Assembly (NCBI GenBank): GCA_030710605.1
Contig: CP092874.1
Coordinates: forward strand, 39,566,164-39,630,163
Reading direction: 5' to 3'
DNA: 64,000 bases
DNA from: Cordylochernes scorpioides
Lineage: Eukaryota > Arthropoda > Arachnida > Pseudoscorpiones > Chernetidae
Shown piece by piece: positions 28,972 to 37,084 of this stretch. The notes beneath the pieces were generated by a model, which worked only from the letters and a program-made list of their open reading frames with translations, had not been told where the DNA came from and made no database searches. A program made the translations under genes and the position numbers. Position 1 is the first letter of the stretch, and each line of letters opens with the position of its first letter.

Positions 28972-29488
28972 ACTAGCCGAATGACCCGGGCAACGCCCGG
29001 GTTTTACCCTATTAAATGTACCCTAATCAAATACTATTCGTTACAATTATAAATTGGCGCCGTGGATGTCACTATTGTGAAACGTCCCGCTCCAAACTTT
29101 GTGTCTGAGAAGCGATATTTTTATAGAAAGATGATCTGGCTTTTGTTTTCTGCTCGAATGAATGTTTTTCTGTTTGAATTTTGTTCCTGCATACAAAATA
29201 ATGAACTGGTTTCACCCGTGGTCTCTGCTTTTTGGAATTTTTCCCGATATAATTTTGTATCTGATAATCAAACATGATACAGCAATATCGTCATCATCAT
29301 TTTCTGACTAAAAATATATAGTTTTAATAATTGATTTATAAATTTTTTAAAATAGCCTATCGTCTTCCCCGTATTCTTTTACCTATGTATGGAAATTTTG
29401 GTTTGAATTAGTGAACTACTGCAAATTTGTATACCGGACATACAGACAGACAAACATACAAACATTCATTTATATATATATAGAGATA
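28972..29488 (+). repeat. family B TA-tailed repeat
   Basis: Full-length copy: actagccgaatgacccgg, the hairpin cccgggcaacgcccggg, body, ccggacatacagacagac, and a TATATA tail. It contains a 71-codon frame that recurs in the other B copies but is broken in the 1838-2753 copy. I take that frame to be non-coding. Confidence 0.9.
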
Positions 29489-29941
29489 TCAACTATATTA
29501 ATTAAATCAAATACCTTAACACTAATATAATACAATTTTTGCCATCACACACACTTTTTCCTGTAGTTTATGTGTTACTTCTGTATTGCTATTCTATGGC
29601 ACTTCTAATATTTATTATTGATGTACTTTCAGTATGAAGGAAATTGCAATCGGGGGAATTCTCGGGCGAAGCCGGGTCATACGTCTAGTATATATATAAA
29701 ATTCAATGTTTGTATGTTTGTTTGTATGTCCGGTATACAAATTCGCAGTAGTTCACTAATTCAAACCAAAATTTCCATATATAGGTAAAAAATACGGGGA
29801 AGACGATAGGCTATTTTAAAAATATATAAATCGATTATTGAAACTATATATTCAAATTATTCTACTTAGCTCACGAACAGCGCCCTCTATCAAAGATTAG
29901 ATTAAATTATGCTGATGCAAACAAATAGATAATGCTAATTA
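29489..29941 (-). repeat. family C pieces, minus strand
   Basis: 29636-29693 is a minus-strand 5' end (gggcgaagccgggtcat then ctagt). 29694-29941 is the 3' half of a further copy. The Penelope-like element is inserted in the latter. 29489-29635 is AT-rich with nothing recognised. Confidence 0.65.
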
Positions 29942-31672
29942 AAATAAAAACATAAATCCTCCAGGGAAAAGATTCTTTTAAAAATATTTTTATTAAAAAA
30001 TATCTCGAGCTTTCGGGCAAGTAAGCCCTTCTACGGGAGAAACTATTTTACATCCTTAATACGCCACAATAAAATAATATTTAAACTTAAATACAGTCCT
30101 TTAGTTGTTTACATTTGTTTTGAGGCATAATCAACGCGGGCTTCTATTGCGCGTGATTCACTTGGAGGTTATGGGGTGGGCTCAGGAAATATAATGTTAT
30201 AAACTTCCGGGATATCTATTCTTCTGTTAATACTATTGTGCTTTCTGGATATGATGGATTCTATTATTAGTCTCTGTAGTCTATTGGGGATGTTGGAGTA
30301 ATGGGTCTTTGGTTCTGATAGGGAGAAGGAATGGCCTGTTTCTCTATATGTTGGTATACTAAAGATCTACTGTCTTGGTTGTCGATATTTAGTTTATGTT
30401 CTGATATTCTTATATTTAAATGTCTGCCAGTTTCGCCAACATATTTGGTTTTGCATTCGTTGCATTCTATGGAATATATGGCATTCTTAATATTGGAAGG
30501 ATAATCAACGGTATTGTTCTTTGTTATGGGGTTTCTTAGTAGCGAATTTAAATTGGGTGAGTTGCTGAAAAATGTTTTGATCCCAAATTTCTTCAGATGA
30601 CGGGCTATAGAAACAGATACTGGTGAATAAGGAATACTGCTAATAGATTTATAGATTGGGGAATTCCGAATTTCAGAGGGGCTATAGAAATGTCTTAGAA
30701 TAAACCATAAAGGACATTGACAAGTCTTCAGATTTCTTAATATATTCTGAGTTTCTTCTGTTTTAAAGGTTTGAAGTGAGCAGTGGCTATGGATACGTTT
30801 AGTTAAGGTCTTTACGGTATTGATTTTATGGCTTAGAGGGCAGTGGGAGGAAAAACGGATATAGTCGGGGTTGATGGATGGCTTATAATAAACAGTTGTT
30901 TGGAATTGATTCTGTATGCGAAAAATTGTTATATCTAGAAAAGGCAGGCTATTGTTTGTTTCTTTTTCAAATGTGAAATTTAGGTTAGGATGGTAACTGT
31001 TGAGTCTTTCTAGAATGATCTTGGTTTGATTTTCGGGGCATATACAGAATATGTCGTCAATATATCGACGCCATAAAATTATATCTGACGGGAATAGGGA
31101 GGGTATCCATTTGTCTATGCGACGCATGACAATTTCGGCGACTGAGGTTGAAAGAGAGCTCCCCATGGGAGAACCTTTAATCTGTTCGTAAGTTTTGCAA
31201 TCGTATGTTAGGATATTTGTTTCGAGGCATAGGGCTATAAGTTTAGTTACTTTCCTGACAGTGATCTGATCAACCTGATTTTCTTTCAAGAATTCTTCGG
31301 TGCTGCTTCGTATCAGCTGGTGTGGGAGACTTGGTGGGGGAGGGGGGCCCCCCCATCTGGTCTTTGGCATTTTCCTCCCCTCTGTCCCTGCCACCAGCTG
31401 ACCGAACCCCTCTTTTGGATCTTTATTTTGACGTCAACATTTTTAGTGTTACATACAATAGGGGTTTACAGGTATTATCAATAAAGATATAGCATATATA
31501 CAAAAAAATGGGGCTGGCAGCAAACAGAAACGGTTGTACATCCCAAAAGAAGGGCAGGATCCTTTAAGGTATCGGCTCTAATTGGAAGATATGTGACATA
31601 TATTAAAAGTGGCATTATTATAGAGTTTAAAATATACAATATATATATTATACTTGTTTTTAAAACATTTAT
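29942..31672 (-). mobile_element. Penelope-like element, copy 1
   Basis: Minus-strand element. The 3' end near 29990-30050 has the complementary arms cgggcaagtaagcccttctacggg. A 5' leader (31370-31672) is joined directly to the middle of the RT, so the N-terminal half of the protein is missing. Penelope-like elements commonly show such truncations and insert into TA-rich targets, as here. Confidence 0.88.
30186..31394 (-). pseudogene. Penelope RT plus GIY-YIG endonuclease, frameshifted
   Basis: The open part is 30267-31394. It shows the RT palm: YEQIKGSPMGSSLSTSVAE, then the catalytic RRYIDDIFCI near 31050-31075 and LPFLDITI. A linker follows, then the GIY-YIG module AIYSIECNECKTKYVGETGR near 30410-30480 with its RISEHK helix. 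The first 10 or so residues come from the leader and are not a true start. A one-base loss at about 30352, relative to 56658-56664 in copy 2, shifts the frame after LVYQHI. The last 50 residues present in copy 2 are lost. Confidence 0.9.
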
Positions 31673-31682
31673 CTATATATAT

Positions 31683-32211
31683 ACTAGCCGAATGACCCGG
31701 GCAACGCCCGGGTTTTACCCTATTAAATGTACTACCCTATTCAAATACTATTCGTTACAATTATAATTGGCGCCGTGGATGTCACTCTTGTGAAACGTCC
31801 CGCTCCAAACTTTGTGTCTGAGAAGCGATATTTTTATAGAAAGATGATCTGGCTTTTGTTTTCTGCTCGAATGAATGTTTTTCTGTTTGAATTTTGTTCC
31901 TGCATACAAAATAATGAACTGGTTTCACCCGTGGTCTCTGCTTTTTGGAATTTTTCCCGATATAATTTTGTATCTGATAATCAAACATGATACAGCAATA
32001 TCGTCATCATCATTTTCTGACTAAAAATATATAGTTTTAATAATTGATTTATATATATTTTTTAAATAGCCTATCGTCTTCCCCGTATTATTTTACCTAT
32101 GTATGGAAATTTTGGTTTGAATTAGTGAACTACTGCGAATTTGTATACCGGACATACAAACAAACAGACAAACAGACAAATATACAAACATTCATTTTTA
32201 TATATAGAGAG
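31683..32211 (+). repeat. family B TA-tailed repeat
   Basis: Full-length copy starting actagccgaatgacccgg in the TA run that also received the Penelope element. It ends ttcatttttatatatag. Confidence 0.9.
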
Positions 32212-32318
32212 ATATAATATAACGGTATAATAACGGTATAAAGAAATAATGAGCCTATCGTTCAATATAATAATATATAATATAATATAAATATATAATA
32301 TATAATAATATATATAAT
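32212..32318. repeat. TA/ATA microsatellite
   Basis: Imperfect ATA and TA repeats with two cggtataataa words. They serve as the tail of one element and the target of the next. Confidence 0.8.
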
Positions 32319-33466
32319 ACTAGCGAACCGGCCACGCGTTGCTGTGGCTAAATTGTAATATGTTAAATTAACATTATACTAAACTATTCAGTACAGTAAA
32401 GTTAATATTCACTTATAAAGATAAAAATGTTTTAGCCGATCTAAAGCCTACGGGATTGAGAATGGAACGTTACGTTAAAATTTGAAAGTGATTTTTATAT
32501 ATATAGATAATATAGCCCTTCATTGTAATCATTGATTATTATCACAGCATTAATAAATGTCAGTGAACTCGTTTATATGTATTGTTTTTTGTTTTCGAGA
32601 TATTCTAAGAGAACGTTCGCACATCTTTTGTAAAATATTTATATATGCACAAACACAGAAATATAAAAATATGTCTTAAAATTCGCTATAATTATTGTTA
32701 TAAATATTATTTTAAAATAATTCGCCAGAAATCGTCCGGGTAGTATACTAAACAACTTCCCAAAGTTTCATGGCAAACATCTAAAATAAAATAATACTTT
32801 TAATACTTTGCTACAATATTAAAAAGAGGGGGGGCTTAGGTGTTTAAAATGTAAAATGTGCCTCTAAATAGTATTACATAGAGCCTTCATAACAAACATA
32901 TTTAAAATAAACCAATCAAAATATAATAATGCTGTAAAAACAGACCTTGCTACAATAATATAAAAGAAATGAAAATAAAAAAATACACCCACGCTGAGCC
33001 TCGAACCTAGGTTTGTTACAAATATTATTAAAAAATTGTTTATGTTAATTTTTATTTTAAAAAGCCTACATTTTAAATAAAATAATATTTTTAATAATTT
33101 GCTACAATAATATAAAAGAAATAAAAAAAAAAACACCCACGCTGAGCCTCGAACCTAGGTTGCGGGGGTACGAAGCTGTGTACCTACCCTATAGGCTAAG
33201 CTTGACGTTACAAATAAGCTCATGCGAGGCTATTTCAGGCCATACGTCTGCCGCGAGGGGGCGCTGATTGCGAGTGAATTTACGTTTTATTGTAAATAAA
33301 AATGCAACGAAAGGTTATTTCTAAAGAGTAATTAGCCAGAAACCATCCCGGTAGTAAACTAAATATCTTCCCAAAGTTTCATCACGATTGGTTGAGCGAT
33401 GTAGAAGATTATCACTGACGAACGGACGGACGGACCAACAAACATCCATTTTTATATATATAGATA
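32319..33466 (+). repeat. family D TA-tailed repeat carrying SINE S2
   Basis: It starts actagcgaaccggccacg with a gccacgcgttgctgtggc hairpin and ends catttttatatatatag. The 3' part holds ccgcgagggggcgctgattg at 33252-33271, the best CTCF-like match in the window. The middle is interrupted by an S2 SINE and a partial S2 copy. Confidence 0.8.
33060..33240 (-). mobile_element. tRNA-derived SINE (family S2), minus strand
   Basis: On the minus strand the order is cctgaaatagcctcg, then TAGCCTATAGGGTAGG (A box), GGTTCGAGGCTC (B box), a run of T and a TATTATTGTAGCAAA tail. A partial copy of the B-box part plus tail lies at 32935-33020. The duplicate is at 60900-61085. Confidence 0.7.
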
Positions 33467-33868
33467 TAATATAATACAATAAAATATAAATGGGATACTA
33501 AAAATTAAATTTCTATTTAATGAATTACATATTTTATTCTTATAAAGATCATCGATTAAAGGTACTTATATATATTTAAAAACCGCCTGAAGACGTGTCC
33601 TCACGTGTGTGTCTTGGAGGTGGCCTCTCATAAGAGATTTTGTATGAAATAAAACTTTATTTAATAAGAAACCAACTCTGGGAGGGCTGGTTTAGTCCTC
33701 CTTTAGGCAGTATCTAAAGTGAGCTTATACTACATCTATCTTACCATATTGTTTTTATTAAGACATGTCAATTTAACTCTTTATAAATATTTCTCAATTC
33801 TGTTAACTTGTATGAATATTATTGGCTAAATCACATTTAATTTAATTCTTTGGTTACCTCTTTATATA
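33467..33868. other. flank shared with 15.75-16.06 kb
   Basis: 33585-33866 aligns, inverted, with 15760-16060. No gene. 33467-33584 is AT-rich; its central part recurs near 53365-53450. Confidence 0.6.
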
Positions 33869-34026
33869 CAGTAGAACCTCCCTGTAAAGGACACCTAATT
33901 TCAGAGCCAAAGTGTCCTTTAGGTAGAAGTGTCCTCTTACTGGATAATTGCTAAATTGTAAATGATAATTTTGCAAATGAAAACTGCCTTTTATAGAGAA
34001 GTGTACTCTAAAGGAAGTTTTTGCTG
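33869..34026 (+). mobile_element. MITE with CAGTAGAACCT ends
   Basis: Inverted ends cagtagaacctcc and ggaagtttttgctg, flanked by TA. The position is orthologous to 15589-15749 in the inverted paralogue. The duplicate is at 61712-61869. Confidence 0.85.
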
Positions 34027-34028
34027 TA

Positions 34029-34378
34029 TTACCTTTCTGTCATCTAACTTACCTTCTATATATAACAATTTTAGAAACACAATGTTCAATTATAAATATT
34101 TAACACTTGGTAGATATGAGCTAAACCTTTTGATACAGTTCCTCCCTCACTACAATGGACGAAAGTTAATAATTTAGGATTGAATTACCGATTTATCAAC
34201 CCAATTAATTATGAAATAATGTCGACAGCAGTTTGTTGGAATAATTATTTCATCGAATATATTAAAATCAGTTCCAGTGTAATCCAGGTGACACTATTAT
34301 CTTCATGTTTAATCTTTCTCTTCATAAATGATCTAATTGAAATCTTTGATAATTCGAATTTGACAATGAATATATTTA
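34029..34378 (+). pseudogene. decayed non-LTR RT remnant, copy c, 5' part
   Basis: SSSVIQVTLLSSCLIFLFINDLIEIF at 34269-34346 matches the conserved region around QG-x-LSP and INDL of non-LTR RTs. The tandem array interrupts the remnant at 34378 and it resumes at 35985. Confidence 0.65.
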
Positions 34379-34462
34379 AAATTTTACACAAATAAATTTT
34401 CTGGCAATGCGTTTCTTTTAAATCTCTACAGACCTTACTGCAATGATATGATTTAATGAATG

Positions 34463-34527
34463 AGAGGGCTTGGCTCATCAGTAGTGAACCCTCTCAGCGG
34501 TTTCGCCAAATTAATCTCTAGACCGCT
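34463..34527 (-). ncRNA. hammerhead-like core, permuted order, unit 1
   Basis: On the minus strand the order is AGCGGT-C (34527-34521), TAGAGA, TTGGC-GAAA-CCGCT, then CTGATGA (34481-34475) GCCAA. All three expected helices can pair. Equivalent cores lie at 34749-34807 and 35111-35175. Confidence 0.4.
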
Positions 34528-35197
34528 CTACTATTGTATTGGACTGGTTTTGTTATATACCCTGCATTTTCTATGGAAGGCAGCTAAATTCGCGCAAAAC
34601 ATGTTTTTCATAACCATTATATATTAGTAAATTAAATTTTATTGCCCTCTATCGTTAAAATTTTACACAAATAAATTTTTCTGGCAATGCGTTTCTTTTA
34701 AATCTCTACAGACCTTACTGCAATGATATGATTTAATGAATGAGAGGGCTTGGCTCATCAGTAGTGAACCCTCTCAGCGGTTTCGCCAAATTAATCTCTA
34801 GACCGCTCTACTATTGTATTGGACTGGTTTTGTTATATACCCTGCATTTTCTATGGAAGGCAGCTAAATGGTGTTTAGTGAACTATGGACATAAGCTTAT
34901 AGGTCTGTAGAGGTACATACATATAAATTTCAAGGTATTTCATCGAGCAAAGCTCTTCCGCGCAAAACATGTTTTTCATAACCATTATATATTAGTAAAT
35001 TAAATTTTATTGCCCTCTATCGTTAAAATTTTACACAAATAAATTTTCTGGCAATGCGTTTCTTTTAAATCTCTACAGGACCTTACTGCAATGATATGAT
35101 TTAATGAATGAGAGGGCTTGGCTCATCAGTAGTGAACCCTCTCAGCGGTTTCGCCAAATTAATCTCTAGACCGCTCTACTATTGTATTGGACTGGTT

Positions 35198-35369
35198 CAA
35201 ATTCACATAAATAGGTACCGCTCAGGAAGAGCAACCTAGTTCATGATAATTGAACAATGATAATATGTGAAGGTTATTCACATATTAAACAAAATATTAA
35301 CGCGGGATTCAATCCCGCGTTCATGACTGTCGGGAATAGAGGGGGTTACCCACTCGTCCACCGACTTAT
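35198..35369 (-). mobile_element. tRNA-derived SINE (family S1) in the array
   Basis: A 172-bp insert flanked by the 18-bp duplication tattgtattggactggtt (35180-35197 and 35370-35387). It is absent at the same point of copy 2 (near 63035). The minus strand starts AAGTCGGTGGACGAGTGGG, a Ser/Leu-type A-box region. It has a perfect T-arm-like hairpin, GCGGGATTGAATCCCGC. Confidence 0.9.
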
Positions 35370-35788
35370 TATTGTATTGGACTGGTTTTGTTATATACCC
35401 TGCATTTTCTATGGAAGGCAGCTAAATGGTGTTTAGTGAACTATGGACATAAGCTTATAGGTCTGTAGAGGTACATACATATAAATTTCAAGGTATTGCA
35501 TCGAGCAAAGCTCTTCCGCGCAAAACATGTTTTTCATAACCATCATATATTAGTAAATTAAATTTTATTGCCCTCTATCGTTAAAATTTTACACAAATAA
35601 ATTTTCTGGCAATGCGTTTCTTTTAAATCTCTACAGACCTTACTGCAATGATATGATTTAATGAATGAGAGGGCTTGGCTCATCAGTAGTGAACCCTCTC
35701 CTTATGTCCATAGTTCACTAAACACCATTTAGCTGCCTTCCATAGAAAATGCAGGGTATATAACAAAACCAGTCCAATACAATAGTAG

Positions 35789-35846
35789 AGCGGTCTAGAG
35801 ATTAATTTGGCGAAACCGCTGAGAGGGTTCACTACTGATGAGCCAA
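35789..35846 (+). ncRNA. hammerhead-like core, permuted order, inverted unit
   Basis: AGCGGT at 35789-35794, C at 35795 (putative cleavage base), TAGAGA at 35796-35801, TTGGC at 35807-35811, GAAA at 35812-35815, CCGCT at 35816-35820, TCACTA at 35829-35834, CTGATGA at 35835-35841 and GCCAA at 35842-35846. Helix III (ACCGCT/AGCGGT) pairs 6 of 6, helix II (GCCAA/TTGGC) 5 of 5, helix I (TAGAGA/TCACTA) 5 of 6. The strand order differs from any natural hammerhead type. Confidence 0.45.
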
Positions 35847-35984
35847 GCTCTCTCATTCATTAAATCATATCATTGCAGTAAGGTCTGTAGAGATTTAAAA
35901 GAAACGCATTGCCAGAAAATTTATTTGTGTAAAATTTTAACGATAGAGGGCAATAAAATTTAATTTACTAAATGAATATATTTA

Positions 35985-36163
35985 CCTAAATTTGGATACA
36001 TTTACCTTCTCTTCTATACGGATGATTTTGTCCTACTTGATGGTTCTAAAATTAACTTCCAATTGAAAATTATTACTTGAAAATTTATTTAAAATATGAA
36101 TTACATAATGAGAGAGAGAGAGAGAGAACAGACATGGGAGCAAAGTTAAATAAAAACTTTTAA
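35985..36163 (+). pseudogene. decayed non-LTR RT remnant, copy c, 3' part
   Basis: It resumes after the array with LYTDDFVLLDGSKINFQL near 36014-36070, a mutated YADD box. It runs to a GA microsatellite (36110-36127) and the LINE remnant. The duplicate is at 63636-63820. Confidence 0.65.
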
Positions 36164-36250
36164 AATATTTATTTATTTATTTCGTCTCAATTTACAGTTC
36201 ATTTTTCGGTAATTCTACCAGTACCATATTCATTGGCCTTTTAGTTGATT
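36164..36250 (-). pseudogene. Jockey LINE scar: 3' end fused to ORF1 piece
   Basis: The 3' terminus (atttcgtctcaatttacag) is joined at 36197/36198 to a piece of ORF1 (ttcatttttcggtaattc, as at 51917-51970). Both outer junctions equal those of the 7.6-kb copy at 7480-15072. This is therefore the same ancient insertion with almost all of the element deleted. Confidence 0.85.
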
Positions 36251-36590
36251 TTTTAAAATAAATGCCCACATTCTATTTATATAGGTGATACTGATGTGAT
36301 ACTAATAATAGATATATTTAGAGAATAGATAAATAATTTGAGGAAAGTTGTATCTTGATATTCGTTTTTATTTTACATATTTGGCTGAGAGAGAACAAGA
36401 TTTATTAGAAAATCTTATAGTCTCAGGCATACTTTATTTATACACATATTTAAATATAACACTTTTATAAGTCATAAGCCCGATCATCATTCTTGATTCT
36501 TACATTGAACAGACTGTTGCACTAGCATATATACAAAACAATTAGAGAGAATAAAGTACATAAATTTGGACCATTTCCATTTATATATTG
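36251..36590. other. flank shared with 4.2-4.5 and 7.4 kb
   Basis: Aligns, inverted, with 7400-7479 and 4240-4515, without the family A chain inserted there. It therefore shows the empty site of that chain near 36305. No gene. Confidence 0.7.
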
Positions 36591-37029
36591 ACAATTAATC
36601 AACTTTATTGACATCTCGTCAACGTTTACACTCACAAAGAGTTATAAGAGCAAGTTAAATATGATAAAAATATAATGATAAATAAATATTTACATTTAAT
36701 ATTTACATCAGGCGGAGCCCTCACCGAGGGGACGTCTGGATTTCATCAGGAGCTTAAGGCCACCCTGAGTTCGGACAATCCCTCGCGAATAATGGAATGG
36801 CAGTCCCGAGCATGCTCGATGGCAGTGTCGAGGAACTTAGCAAGAATAGTCTTGTGTTTAGGCGAAAGTCGCGCGAGGAGAGGCTCCCTAAAATTGGGCC
36901 ACACGGCCGCAAATACGATTTCCTGGTCTTCTATCCCTCTCTTGAATAGGGGCCTTAAGATTTTTTTCATAATTCAGTTCTTCGAATAAGTCAAATATCT
37001 GATCCCCGCACTCAAATTCCTGATCCTGT
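36591..37029 (-). mobile_element. unidentified 440-bp insert with a 74-codon frame
   Basis: The insert is absent from the paralogous flank at 4190-4250. On the minus strand it ends with aataaagttgattaattgtc, a polyadenylation signal near the 3' end, suggesting retroposition. The frame at 36746-36970 (MKKILRPLFKRGIEDQEIVF...WPNFREPLLARLSPKHKTILAKFLDTAIEHARDC...) is rich in charged helices. It is GC-richer than its surroundings and overlaps another open frame upstream (QDQEFECGDQIFDLFEELN). I do not recognise the family. Confidence 0.45.
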
Positions 37030-37084
37030 TGACTTCAGAAAATATATAATTTTAGAAATAATCATCTTTACACTAAAATTGTAG

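Larger units (their letters stand above)
34379..35970. mobile_element. retroposed tandem-repeat array with hammerhead-like cores, copy 1
   Basis: The array is flanked by the 14-bp target duplication aatgaatatattta (34365-34378 and 35971-35984). The paralogues at 15238-15251 and 486-499 show the empty site. Units begin aaaattttacacaaat near 34379, 34658, 35023 and 35583. Complete units also carry a 100-bp module from tggtgtttagtgaac. The fourth unit stops at 35700 and is joined head-to-head to an inverted unit (35701-35970). Each full unit has a hairpin pair containing a CTGATGA, a GAAA and a GTC. The third unit contains a SINE at 35198-35369. There is no protein-coding potential. Confidence 0.85.
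27720..36357 (+). repeat. long direct duplication, copy 1
   Basis: It aligns almost base for base with 54041-64000. Visible differences are scattered substitutions and one-base indels, the SINE at 35198-35369 (only here), the LINE at 56819-58326 (only in copy 2), and a one-base loss in the Penelope frame near 30352 (only here). Homology continues to the window end in copy 2, so the unit is longer than 8.6 kb. Confidence 0.97.

Noticed and set aside
29062-29277. A 71-codon frame (MDVTIVKRPAPNFV...) found at four positions with near-identical sequence, and a 67-codon frame antisense to it
   Set aside because: It lies inside family B repeats. The four copies are identical because of repeat and segmental duplication. 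The older copy at 1838-2753 has indels breaking the frame, so there is no sign of protein conservation.
30410-30480. GIY-YIG domain as a free-standing homing endonuclease
   Set aside because: It is directly downstream of a Penelope-type RT in the same frame, the normal layout of Penelope-like elements.
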